A DNA stretch of 64,000 nt from Epiperipatus broadwayi (GCA_028023455.1 JAQFVV010006216.1:5038877-5102876), one strand, 5' to 3'. Positions 12,780 through 23,329 are shown, counted from the stretch's first letter. The notes: generated from the letters alone by a model not told the origin. A program made the numbers and translations.

Positions 12780-13640
12780 TTCTAAAATATTAGAAATATT
12801 ACATTAAGGGCATCCAGGGGCAGTCTGACCAAAAGCATTAGCCTGAAGTTATGTGTATTGGATGGGCATGGGCACAGAGATAGAAATGTTTATTTAAAAA
12901 TGTAAACCTTGCCAATCGATGGTAAATGCACCTCCAAAGAAATTCACATCATGGCCCAAAATAGTTAAAACTTGGAGCCAGGTGCACATAGACACATTGA
13001 CCATGCAGAGCCAATAAATGATAAACTAATTTTGGCATTGATAGATGTCACCTCCAAATGCACAGAATACAAACTATCTAAAAATACTAGTTCAGCAGAA
13101 ACCATTCATATTTTAAATGAATATTTTCATACCATGGGTCACTGAAAGTTTCGGTTTCAGATAATGGGACTGAATTTTATTCTGATGAGTTTGAATCATT
13201 TTTACAAGACTGAGGAATAAATCACATCACTGTCTCCCATATCACCCAGAATCTAATGGAATCATAGAAAAGTTAGACCAGCACTTGAAACTAGTATTAA
13301 ATAAATTAAATAACACAAACCTAGCTGATGTGATAAACATTGCAATGCTATATTAACATATCACCCCTACTACATCCACTGGGAAATCACCTGCAGAGAT
13401 ATTTATGGGCAGAAGACTATGCAACAAATTGTCCATTCTGATGCCAGACCATGGAAAACTACCAACAAACAAGAAAATGTGTATTTTTTCTGGAGAAAAT
13501 GTTTAGGTATGTGATATACTACACAAATCATGGTTAGAAGATCAAATAATTAGGATTATTTCTGACCAATTAATTGAAATACAAACCACATCACAGGCAT
13601 GCTACCAGCAGTACATAAACCAAGTCTGGAAAAACTGAAG
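12780..13640 (+). pseudogene. integrase relic of the Gypsy element
   Basis: Translation in shifting frames shows an HPG segment followed by CKPCQ of the HHCC zinc-binding domain (about 12805-12920). Then come HIDTLT (first catalytic Asp, about 12988) and SDNGTEF (second Asp, 13157-13177). YHPESNGIIEK follows with the catalytic Glu at about 13240-13275. KSPAEIFMGRR and a C-terminal region follow to about 13640. At least ten in-frame stops interrupt it. The family catalyses insertion of the element cDNA; this copy cannot. Confidence 0.85.
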
Positions 13641-13658
13641 TAAATTTTTCTCTACAAT

Positions 13659-14042
13659 ATGAAAACTCAAGATGAGAATCCACCTGAGAATTATAGCTTA
13701 GATAATAAAGACACCACAGAAGATGCTCATACAATATTAGGGAATAAAGCAGCAGAAGTTTCAGATGAAGCTAGGATACAGGTTTCCAAAATGAATTCAA
13801 CTGACACACAGGAGAAAAACATACTTCACCATAAATGTTGCCTGCTGGCATATCTACAGGACTACATATGTGACTCCAAAGAAGTGTGCATTTCTCAGGA
13901 GTACTATATGTTGCATGAAAATATAGGCACACATAAATTTATAGAGACTTGGCCGGATCCCAAGCTGATTCAAATCGGATTAAACAGTTACCACCACAGA
14001 CCAATAAGCATAGGGATAGATAACAAATGTCTAATGATATAA
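13659..14042 (+). pseudogene. short ORF at the 3' end of the Gypsy element, running into the LTR
   Basis: A 127-codon frame follows the integrase and is acidic and polar at its start (MKTQDENPPENYSLDNKD). It resembles the variable C-terminal tail or linker of Gypsy pol. Its last third is read-through of the 3' LTR. No domain is recognised and it is unlikely to be a separate protein. Confidence 0.4.
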
Positions 14043-14480
14043 ATGACCAGGAGGGGGGATGTCCACTCAATCTGAATGCTCACAGTCTGGAAGGAGAACT
14101 GCATATAAAAGGCTCACCCAGTAAACTCAAATGCACAAGAGAAGAACCTGAACTGGCCTTCATACCCAGTTAATCCCCACTGAAGGTGCAAATGAGGGAT
14201 TTAGACAAACATAAAGGCCAACCCAATCTATATTATTATTTGTCAGCACATCTTAGGGCATAAATCGGAAAATGGTAACAATACTTATTTATTTATAATA
14301 ATTTGTGTACAATAATTACTTGTAGATAATTGCTTACTGTAGCTTGTTTTAACCTTTTTATTAAAATAATTTAACTATACTGTGCTTTTGAGAGTTTTAT
14401 TTTATTAATTCACATGTGCTATTTTGGGTATGTAATAAGTAACTAGATTGTAGTGATTAAATCCAAGCTCAAACATAGCA
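13909..14480 (+). repeat. 3' LTR of the Gypsy element
   Basis: It aligns over its full length with 9315-9885, including the TATA box GCATATAAAAGGC at about 14101-14113 and the CATAGCA terminus at 14474-14480. The 5' edge (TGTTGCATG) is less well conserved than its partner. Confidence 0.9.
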
Positions 14481-15105
14481 ATTACAAATTACATCATGTA
14501 TGTATGTTTATACTATTTTCAAATATTGGCAAATTATGTAAACCACATTCTCTGAATTTTATAAAAATTATGTGTGCCTATGGAGTGATCACATGTATAT
14601 TTATGATTTGTGCAATTTTGTGGTTGTATATTTCAGTGCTAGCTTTCCTATCAGCTAAATGTCCTATTTAATATTTTTTCAAAAAATCTGGTAAGTAGAC
14701 TGTTTTATTAGGCAATTTATTTTATGATGTGTAATTTTTTTTGGCACATGCTTTCTAAAGGAATGTACAGGTTAATTAAGAAAATTATTTTAATTATTTA
14801 TAATTAGTGCAAGAATTTCATTTTTTTAAATAATTATATAAAAAACTCTTGAAAATAAAACTGGAAAGCATTTGCTTGATTTTGGTTATTTTGTTTCTAT
14901 TTTGGTGGTAAATAATGATAAAACAGAAGGTTAAGAATTATTAGGAAAATGTCATTTAAAAATATAGTCCAAAATTGCTTTTAATTATTCTAAATTTTTA
15001 TTCTTATTTTATTTTAAAAGCTCTGTTTCTTTGGTGATTTGCTGTGCCATTTAAGAATCTTCTTTAAAAAAATTTAAATTTAGACATTTTTATTTTAATT
15101 ACAAT
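14481..15105. other. AT-rich non-coding stretch
   Basis: No gene or repeat structure could be supported here beyond homopolymer runs. Confidence 0.5.
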
Positions 15106-15109
15106 ATAT

Positions 15110-15332
15110 CCAACTCTACTTTGAACACTTTTTTATCAAAAACCTTTTATTGTACATATATGCATACACAATCTTAAGTTTTGACTGTCCTGCAGTCTTC
15201 TTCAAAGCCACTATAACTTTGTTTTTAAAAGTGGCTCTGAAGAAGACTGCAGGATAGTCAAAATGTAAGATTGGGCATGCATATATATACAACAAAAGAT
15301 TTTTGCTAAAAAGTGTTCAAAGTAGAGTGGAT
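15110..15332. repeat. Inverted pair of Penelope-type terminal sequence, ~102-bp arms
   Basis: Arms at about 15110-15211 and 15231-15332 are reverse complements with a 19-bp AT-rich loop. Each arm carries the conserved block (CT)TGAAGAAGACTGCAGGA followed by AGTCAAAA. This is homologous in layout to the block in the Penelope-like 3' region at 15.64 and 22.98 kb and to the inverted pair at 32.47-32.70 kb. Confidence 0.85.
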
Positions 15333-15640
15333 ACACTGCATTTATATAAGATACTAAAGCAAAATAAAGGAAGTTGCAAATTTGGTTTTATTTTAATTAA
15401 TTATTTATTTATGTATTTTGTTTGAATTTCAGACTTTGGAAATAAATTTACTTAAATTTTTTGTTAACATAATGTTATAAATATCAAAAAATGAAAATAG
15501 GAATAAGAAAATCTAAGCTTTAAAAAGAATGGATAGAAAAATTTGCTTTTATTAACAATAATGGAAAGTATAATACACCATGTACACCTTAATTGACTCT
15601 CTATAATGCAATTTAACATATGGTTTATTTTATCTTCTCT

Positions 15641-15681
15641 TGCCTACAGTTTCAACTGTCCAGCAATCATCATCAGAGCTA
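15641..15681 (-). ncRNA. Hammerhead-ribozyme-like motif (minus strand)
   Basis: On the minus strand: CTGATGA, one extra base, a short helix GATTG/CAGTT around CTGGA or similar, then GAAAC. This is the order of a hammerhead core (CUGANGA, stem II, GAAA). Hammerheads are known in terminal repeats of Penelope-like elements. The extra base before stem II, and the lack of clear stems I and III, mean activity is uncertain. Confidence 0.4.
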
Positions 15682-16256
15682 CAACATTTTAACATATACA
15701 ATTAATATATACAATTAATACCTATCTATACATATACCAATATATATACATATACAAATATACATATAAATATAAAAATAAAAAACAACATTTCAAACAC
15801 TCCAATTATTAGCTTAACAATGGATCTTTAATATCTCTACAATCTAATACCTCTTTATACCACACTAATATTTAATTAAACTTCCTTTATATAAAATTTT
15901 ATTTTATATTTTAATGTTTATTTGTTCATATTCTAATCATTTAAATTTTTAATTTGCCCTTTAATCTAATTTATTTCTTCTATTTTAATTACTTATATGT
16001 TATACATTAATCAATAACAATAATATTAACTTAATATTCTTATAATTTTATTTCTTCTTAATTTTAATTTTTTAACTAATTTTATTTTTTAAAAAACATT
16101 CAGCACTCCTCTTTCTATAACCAAAATAAATTTAAAAAATTTTTAATTTTTTTTCTTTATTTTTTTTACCTCTATGCCCTCTATGAACATGTTTCAAAAC
16201 TATATCTTATTCTAATTTTTTTAAATGTACACATACCTATTCATTAACAAAAATAT

Positions 16257-17157
16257 TCCTACGAAATTAATGTTTTCAAACCCTGTTTCTTATTAAGAGA
16301 TGGCTAATGCTTCTAATCAATATAGCCTCCTTTATTTTTCTATCCCTCCCATTTTTAGTATGATTTATCATTTTAATACTTCCCTTTTTAAACTTATGCC
16401 CTGTCTCTAATGAATGTAAATAAACAGATGATCTATCATATCTATGCTGAGTCAATCTTGTGTAAATTGAATTTTTGTTTCACCAACATAACTATTCCTA
16501 ATATTTTTTGTTTACAAGATTTACACTCTATTCTATATACTCTATACAATTTTTTTATATTTTCTATATATTATTATCCAAAATATTAAGCATACTCTTT
16601 CTTTTCTTATTTACAACTTTAAATTTTATTACATTATTAAACTTTCTATTAATTCTCCAAATTATTTTATTTATATTCTTTACAATATTATTATATGATT
16701 AATACCCATATATTTATCTTTATTATTTTATTCTTCTTTCTATTATTCTCCTCATTATTATTAACAATAAATCCCTCTTCTGATATTTTTATATTATCCT
16801 CTATAATCTTTACTGGGTAACAATTACTTTTAAACTTTTTAACTATCAATGCCACTTGCTTATTATAATTTTCTTTACACGAGCAATAATTTATAGCACT
16901 ATATATTCTTGAAGTAATACTATTTACTTTATATTTCTTATTTATATTTGAATTCCAATTAACTATGCTATTATCTATATTTATCTTTTTATGTAATGAT
17001 GTCTCTATTTTACATCTACCATTAGAACATGACTTCATTAATAGAATATCTAAATATGTTAGCTTATTTTCCTTTTCTTTTTCTATTGTAAATTTTATGC
17101 TTTCATTTAATCTATTAACTTCTTCAAGGAAAAAATTTATTTGTAAGATGTCTTCTT
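16257..17157 (-). pseudogene. Penelope-like RT C-terminus and GIY-YIG endonuclease, copy A
   Basis: The 115-codon frame at 17038-16691 contains NWNSNINKKYKVNSITSRIY followed by INYCSCKE. This resembles the thumb region just after the catalytic palm of Penelope-like reverse transcriptases. Downstream, in broken frames, the GIY-YIG segment is recognisable by alignment to copy C at 17988-18218. Stops interrupt the linker and the endonuclease. Residues GETK and the Thr-Gln-His-like segment correspond to the conserved GIY-YIG core. Confidence 0.65.
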
Positions 17158-17466
17158 AACTATCAATGCCACTTGCTTATTATAATCCTCTTTACACGAG
17201 CAATAATTTATAGCACTTTATATTCAAGAAGTAATACTATTTACTTTATATTTCTTATTTATATTTGAATTCCAATTAACTATGCTATTATCTATATTTA
17301 CCTTTTTATATAATAATGTCTCTATTTTACATCTACCATTAGAATATGACTTCATTAATAGAATATCTAAATATGATAGCTTATTTTCTTTTTTCTTTTT
17401 CTATTGTAAATATTGTGCTTTCATTTAATCTATTAACTTCTTCGAGGAAAAAATTTATTTGTAAGA
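17158..17466 (-). mobile_element. Penelope-like element partial copy B (minus strand)
   Basis: About 300 bp repeating 16845-17150 in the same orientation, beginning with the same ATCAATGCCACTTGCTTATT text. It covers only the reverse-transcriptase thumb region. Its upstream end meets copy C head to head at about 17461. Confidence 0.8.
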
Positions 17467-18218
17467 TAGAGACATCAATATATAAAAAGATGAATATAGA
17501 TAAGAGCATAGCTAATTGAAATTCAAATATAGATAAGAAATATAAAGTAAATAGTATTACTTCAAGAATGTATAAAGCTATAAATTATTGCTCATGTAAA
17601 GAGGATTGTAATAAGCAAGTGGAATTGATAGTTAAGGAGTTTAAAGGTAATAATTACTCAGTAAAGATTATAGAGGATAATATAAGAATGTTAGAAGAGA
17701 TTTATTGTTAATAATAATGAGAATAATAGAAATAATAAAGATAATAAAGATAAATATATGGGTATTAAAACATATAATAATAATAATATTGTAAAGAATA
17801 TAAATAAAATAATTTGGAGAATTAATAGAAGGTTTAATAATGTAATAAAACTTAAAGTGGTAAATAAAAGAAAGATGTATGCTTAATATTTTGTATAATA
17901 AATATATAGCAAATATAGAAAATTGTATAAATGGTGTATATAGAATAGTGCAAATCTTGTAAACAAAAAAACATTAGGAATAGTTATGTGGGTGAAACAA
18001 AAAATTCAATTTACACAAGGTTGACTCAGCATAGATATGGTAGATCACCTGTTTATTTATATTCATTAGAGACAGGGCATACGTTTGAAGGGGGGAGTAT
18101 TAAAATGATAAATAATACTAAAAATGGGAAGGATAGAAAGATAAAGAAGGCTATATTGATCAGAAACATTAGGTTATCTCTTAATAAGGATCATTGTTTG
18201 AAAACACTAATTTTGTAG
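17461..18218 (+). pseudogene. Penelope-like RT C-terminus and GIY-YIG endonuclease, copy C
   Basis: Broken frames at 17465-17710 repeat the thumb region (INYCSCKE motif). The frame at 17988-18218 gives the best GIY-YIG signature of the window: YVGETKNSIYTRLTQHRYG. A Cys pair (CKSCK) lies just before it at about 17950, in line with the Cys/His cluster that precedes the domain in Penelope-like elements. HTFEGGSIK, ILIRNIR and LNKDH follow. In the family this endonuclease nicks the target to prime reverse transcription. Upstream stops make the copy inactive. Confidence 0.78.
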
Positions 18219-18471
18219 GAATATTTTTGATAATGAATAGATATGTGTAGATTTTAAAGAATTAGAATAAGACATAGTTTTTTAACATGTTCAGAGAGGG
18301 CATAGAAATGACGAAAATAAAGAAATAAAAAAATTTTTGAAAGGTATTTTGGTTATAGAAGGAGGAGTGCTGAGTATTTTTTAAAAGATAAAATTAGTTA
18401 AAAAATTAAAAATTAAGAGGAAATAAAATTATAAGGATATCATGTCAATATTATTGTTATTGATTAATGTA
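17461..18471 (+). mobile_element. Penelope-like element copy C, 5' part (plus strand)
   Basis: This copy is inverted relative to A and B, starting at the reverse-transcriptase thumb region. It passes through the GIY-YIG ORF and the AT-rich 3' region and stops abruptly at TGTATAATATA (about 18471). The continuation of the same element, judged by alignment to copy A, resumes at 22645. A 4.17-kb segment therefore interrupts it. Confidence 0.8.
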
Positions 18472-18710
18472 TAATATATTGAAGCAGTCAATCTTAGCTT
18501 AAGATTGAGCTTCATGGTTCCATCTACTAACCTGTAGTCAAACCTAATATCCCATCCTGCTTCTTTAGTCACATATGTATATTTTATGTATATATTTGAG
18601 ATGCATACCTAAAAGTTATAAAATTTTAACTTATAAATATTTTTTAATTATTATTAATTCTTTTTTATTAAAGTACATAGATGCAGCTCAAATATATATA
18701 TATATATACA

Positions 18711-19806
18711 CCTGGGTCTCTTTTTACACGGACTTATTTAACATGATTTTGAAGTTATGAAATTATGTTTCACCGGAAGTCAAACTCCGATAATGCACTA
18801 TTACTTTAAATAATAAATTTCGCGCACTTACATTATATTGAAAGTAATAGCACATTATTGGAATTCGACTTTCATCTTAGAAATTTCAATATTTTTAGTG
18901 CTTTATAATAGTAAGATTTTATGCAATAATGAAATTAAAACCATGATTTCCACATTTTACATATACACACATTAAATTTTACAAGATTATAATGTAAATT
19001 TGTTCAAACATTGTGCGTGTTAATTTTGCATTTTAAATCACATTCTGTTTTTGCTTTTTAAAAAAGAATGTAATCAATTATTAATCATTTAGTGTCCACA
19101 AGTTTATTTTTAAAAGGTGAGTAATAGCAGTGGGCATAATTAAATTTGACAATTAAAAATTAAAATCTGATTTTTAATTTTAATTAACAATTTAAAAATT
19201 ACTTACGGCAACTTGAAATTAATGTGATGTGAAATTTGATTTTTAAATGGAATTGAAAATTAAAGACAAAAAACAATTTAATTTTTAGTTGTTAGTTTTA
19301 TAAACAATTAATAAAATCATCATCTCAAAGATTAATTACTAATTACGTTGTCACCAGAAAACCATTGACACAACATGAGTGAAGTTGGCACTAGTTGTAT
19401 TTCCTCTTGTGAAGAATTTTGTTTTTTACCAGTTTGCAAATGAACATGTTTTTTGGCAAATAGCGATAACAATTAAAATGTGTATAAAAAATGTAAATTA
19501 CTGTACTGTAAATTATGCATAAAAATATATTATTTTGAATAAAATTAAATATTATAGTTAAAAAAAAGTTTGTCTTGTATCAATTTTTTTCAAATTTGAA
19601 ATTTTTTATTAGTCATATTTTATTTCCTTATTTTTTTGTGCGCGAATTTTAAAGTAATTTTACGTTGGTGCTTTGCTTTTACGCAAATTTTGAACAATCA
19701 CAGACCACATCCCCCCTTTTTCAATGTAAGTTATGTCTATTTTTGCATGATTTCATTTGCACGTGTTTTCTGAGGAACCTATCTATCACGTAAAATGAGA
19801 CCCAGG
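18711..19806. mobile_element. 1.1-kb TIR element (non-autonomous DNA transposon)
   Basis: CCTGGGTCTC at 18711-18720 is the exact reverse complement of GAGACCCAGG at 19797-19806, and the match extends inwards with mismatches to about 18 bp. An internal inverted repeat (GTCAAACTCCGATAATGC and its partner, about 18778-18806/18841-18869) lies near the left end. No transposase frame is present. TA-rich flanks prevent a clear target-duplication call. Confidence 0.55.
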
Positions 19807-19934
19807 TATATAGAAGAAAGCATACTAACAAAATATTGATTTGTTAACTATTTTATTATACATCATTTTTTAAACTTTTTCTTTTAAATTCCTTGTTTTT
19901 CCTATTAGTCTGTATATTTTATAAAATCCAAGAT

Positions 19935-20120
19935 GGAAGATGCAACTGTTAATTGTTCAAAAATAATTAAAGGGTTGGAAATACTATTGTTTTAATCTGG
20001 GGAAGGAGTTTTTAATTAAAGTTTTTACTTTTGTTATAAACATTTTGTCAAATCTATTTCCAATCTGGAAATAGATTTGAATATATTTTTGGAATGCTAT
20101 CTAACAGTTGCATCTTTCAA
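19935..20120. repeat. Small inverted repeat with internal hairpin
   Basis: AAGATGCAACTGTTA near 19935 is mirrored by TAACAGTTGCATCTT near 20105. Between them lies a 12-bp hairpin, AAATCTATTTCC/GGAAATAGATTT. It may be a miniature foldback; there are no other signals. Confidence 0.45.
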
Positions 20121-20124
20121 AAAC

Positions 20125-20985
20125 AATGGACAAATAAATGTAAAATTTCTGTTAGATTAAAGATTACATTTGAGCTAGAGACGAGAAGCAGGAATATAAA
20201 ATGGCCGAATTTTAAATCACCAACATATTAGCTACTACTGAGACAACTGTGTTGTCATCAATACTCCACACATCTTTGAAATCTAAGATAATGATAGAGT
20301 AGACACCAATCATTTTACGGACCCTTTTGGGTCTTTTTCCAGCTAATGTACCATCTAACTGCTGCCCTGAAATGAAGTAAAAGCCTGATGGAGAACTTTA
20401 GAATGCTGAATAGAAACTTCTTTGCCACATAAGAACTCACATGGATCCATTAAATGCCGTACTTTGAAAATGGACTCTTAAATTGTGCAAGGTAATGATT
20501 TGCATACCACCTAAAAGTAAATCTAGCTGACTAATCTCAAACCCTACTATCAATTTCTTCTAATGTATGATTTAACTTTGTAACTTTTCTAATAATGTAA
20601 ATTGTTCTCAAATAATTTCTATAAATTTAATTCTCTCTCATATGCTCTAACTTTCTTTAACTTTGGTGCAGTCATTTATTTATAGTTGTTTATTACTTGA
20701 TTTTATATGTATGCTTTTATTATTAATATGCCAATCTCAAGCATCCTCGAAAGCTTAATTTCTAAAAATCTTTTCTGTTATTTTTTAACTAAATCACCAT
20801 GGATTAAGGTTATTAATGTCCCCTTAAAATATAATGCATTATTAATTAATATGCTCACCAGATTGTTTTTTTTTACGAGTCAACATTTTATGTTTTAGTA
20901 TAAAAATTTGTTATTTGTTAACTCTGGACTCTCCCTGGGGAATCCAGAACTTAGGCTAATTAACACTTTGAAATTTAAAAATATT
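20125..20985. other. Non-coding stretch inside the insertion
   Basis: No reading frame with domain content. A slightly GC-richer patch at 20230-20470 was not assigned. Confidence 0.4.
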
Positions 20986-20989
20986 ATTT

Positions 20990-22640
20990 ACTCATTTCTG
21001 AAAAGATGACCTATTAATTGTTGTCTATAACTGCTAGCTTTCTTTTATTTTTTTTCTATAGTCTTAAAATAATATATGCTTAAATATTCTCAGTTGTTGT
21101 AAAATCCACGAAGGTGGGATTGAGTCATTTTTAAACAGCAGAAAAGGAAGAGAGTAAGTTTTAATGTATATTTTACTATTTTAGTTATTAAATAAAATCT
21201 TGTATATATATTACGGCAGCATCATGCATTATCTGTATAAATTATGGCATTCAAACTAGGATCATTTATTTTAAAACAGTAAATGTTATTCCATGTCATT
21301 AGTGACATCCATCCATACTGCATTACAGACATTTGGCATATCTTTGTGAATATATATATTACATGCTTCTAGTCTGGGGGTTGTGACAAGATCGAACCCA
21401 TAGATTTCTTCTCAAGCCTTGTCCTGAAGATAGTTGGCCTTCCCAGGACCATTTATTTTGTATAAAAGTGCCTCTGGTGGCGATTTCCATAAGTCTGGCA
21501 CAAGCTATGCCTATCCACTTTCTTCATATAAAAGGCATGCACATCGATGATGTCCACGGCATGCCTTATCCACTTTTTTCTAAGCATTTCCCAAGAAGGA
21601 GGTCTTAGACTTCACTTTCATCCAAGGCACTACCTTTTCCTCTTAGTTCTTTGCCATTATGTCAGTACTGCCCAAACTTCGTATTATTTCTTTTGCTTAT
21701 GACCTAATTTTAGTGCTGTAATAATATTAAAATTGCACTCTGCTCAATATATATATATATATAAATGCCGAATATTATTAGCTTTATTAATTTATAATGT
21801 TATTTCAATCTTATTATCTAATCCTACCATCGTAATGTATTTCTAAATTTAAGAGTATATGCCTTGGGGAAAATAAAGCATTTTTCTTACCAGTGCTAAT
21901 TAAAGGAATTTTCATTAAGTATTTTATCATATAATCAAATATGTTTTCAAATGTATTTTATTTATTTTCATGACCATAATGGCATGAAAATAGTTTATAT
22001 TATATCTGTAATGAATCTCAGAATGCTCCCCGAAATAATGTTAGTCACCACGTTTCAGAACCATATATAAAAACGTTAATAGCAATTTTATGTAACTTCT
22101 TTCTAATAATCAATTGGCATCTTAATATTAGACCCACCAAAGATGTGTGTTTATTTATAATATATTATTTAGATAATAAAAGAGCATATGAGAAATAATA
22201 GCATGAATGACATTATGTAATTATATACCGTTTGGTAGACCACTTGCTCATTCACGCACATACTAATGTAGGCTGTTAATTTATAAATGTATGTAAATTA
22301 TTTGTCACTATATTAAATTATATATTTTTTATTACCTAATTTGTTTGAGTAGTTCTAATTCCTTTTCTCCACTTCCACATGTACAACTATGTATTTGCAT
22401 ATTTTAATTTAGATAATAGATGTCTCATTGTCTTCTCTGCTCTGCTAGTGGGCCAGATTTAAAATTAATTCTTATGTGCCATCATTGTTATGTTATCCAT
22501 TAGGTCTTTGATCTGGGGCTTAGAGAGTGGGTTCAAATCCAGGTTGGTCCCTGATCTAAATCTCGGGCTTGACTGGGTTTGAAGTACATTTTTGAGTTCC
22601 AGCTCATGTTAGATGGATAAACATGTTTTGTGTGGCACAA
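20990..22640 (+). repeat. Dispersed ~1.65-kb repeat, arm 1
   Basis: It aligns over nearly its full length with the reverse complement of 37212-38885. Shared blocks include GAAGGTGGGATTGA (near 21115), the 21360-21420 block, repeated GCCTATCCACTTTCTTC motifs (near 21510), and a 3' end at GATGGATAAACATGTTTTG followed by ACAATAT. Both copies share this end but not the other, the pattern of a 5'-truncated retroelement. It has no coding capacity. A tRNA-like B box, GGGTTCAAATCC, occurs near 22530. Confidence 0.8.
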
Positions 22641-22865
22641 TATAAGTAATTAAAATAGAAGAAATAAATTAAAGGACAAATTTAAATGATTAGAATATGA
22701 AGAAATAAACGTTAAAGTATAAAATAAAATTTTATAAGAAAGAAGTTAATTGAATATAAGTATGGGATAAAGAAGTTTTAGATTGTAGGGATATTAAAGA
22801 TCTATATTTAAGCTAATAATTGGAGTGTTTAAAATGTTGTCCTTCATTTTTATATTTATATGTAC

Positions 22866-22867
<2 letters not shown>

Positions 22868-22918
<51 letters not shown>
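22868..22918. repeat. (TA)n microsatellite
   Basis: About 50 bp of alternating TA in the Penelope 3' region. Copy A has an interrupted TA-rich tract at the equivalent place (15720-15780). Confidence 0.95.
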
Positions 22919-22920
<2 letters not shown>

Positions 22921-22978
22921 TATATGTATAGATAGGTATTAATTGTATATATTAATTGTATATGTTTAAATGTTGTAG

Positions 22979-23015
22979 CTCTGATGATGACTGCTGGACA
23001 GTTGAAACTGTAGGC
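22979..23015 (+). ncRNA. Hammerhead-ribozyme-like motif (plus strand)
   Basis: CTGATGA at 22981-22987, one spacer base, a short helix GACTG/CAGTT, then GAAAC at 23004-23008. It is the plus-strand counterpart of the motif at 15641-15681. The catalytic-core order matches a hammerhead, but the spacer base and the absence of a plausible stem III make self-cleavage doubtful for this copy. Confidence 0.4.
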
Positions 23016-23329
23016 AAGAGGAGATAAAATAAATCATATGTTAAAGTGCATTGTAGAGTGTCAATTAAGGTGTATATGGTGTATTGTATTATATATAATT
23101 CAGTAATGCAAATAAGGAGAAGTGGAAGGAAATTTTAATAATGGAAAGTCATTGTATCTTATTTGTAAAGTTATAATTGCAAACTACAAAATAAACAATT
23201 TACATCGACATTATGAAATAAGTCATTCCTACTTTTTAACTCAATATTCATACAATTCAAAATTGTAAACAAAGAAACTTAAGACTTTGCAATCAGGTCT
23301 TCATAATCATTAAGAACTCTTGTCTTCTT

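Larger units (their letters stand above)
9315..14480 (+). mobile_element. Ty3/Gypsy LTR retrotransposon, full length but inactivated
   Basis: Two direct LTRs flank a 4.0-kb interior with gag, zinc knuckles, protease, reverse transcriptase, RNase H and integrase in the canonical Ty3/Gypsy order on the plus strand. Both LTRs carry a TATA box and share the CATAGCA terminus. A TTTGGCATAATTG segment just inside the 5' LTR is in the primer-binding-site position. Every domain contains stops or frameshifts and the polymerase active site is altered, so the copy is dead. The LTR copies differ at many sites, so the insertion is old. No clean target duplication was seen (flanks CTGTG and ATTAC). Confidence 0.93.
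15568..17157 (-). mobile_element. Penelope-like element copy A (3' half, minus strand)
   Basis: Read on the minus strand, the copy runs from the end of the reverse transcriptase (near 17157) through a GIY-YIG region (about 16500-16257). It then passes through an AT-rich 3' region and ends with a conserved terminal block (about 15690-15570). Penelope-like elements pair a telomerase-like reverse transcriptase with a GIY-YIG endonuclease, which fits this order. Copies B and C (17158-18471) repeat the same sequence in direct and inverted orientation. Confidence 0.78.
18472..22644. mobile_element. 4.17-kb segment inserted into Penelope-like copy C
   Basis: Comparison with the uninterrupted copy A shows that the Penelope sequence stops at about 18471 and resumes without loss at about 22645. 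Both junctions carry AATATA, compatible with a short target duplication. The insert contains a 1.1-kb TIR element (18711-19806) and ends with a 1.65-kb repeat that has an inverted relative at 37.2-38.9 kb. No coding region was recognised. It may be one composite element or several successive insertions. Confidence 0.65.
22645..23095 (+). mobile_element. Penelope-like element copy C, 3' part
   Basis: It continues copy C after the insertion: TAATTAAAATAGAAGAAATA matches minus-strand copy A from about 15990 downwards. It contains a (TA)n tract at 22868-22918 and ends at about 23095 in the same terminal block as copy A (CAATTAAGGTGTATATGGTG). Confidence 0.8.

Noticed and set aside
16508-16702. 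64-codon hydrophobic plus-strand ORF as a membrane protein
   Set aside because: It is antisense AT-rich read-through of the Penelope-like copy A; the Phe/Ile/Leu content is what poly-T-rich DNA yields.
22520-22560. tRNA gene
   Set aside because: GGGTTCAAATCC resembles a B box, but no acceptor stem, anticodon arm or A box fits around it. It occurs in both copies of a dispersed repeat.
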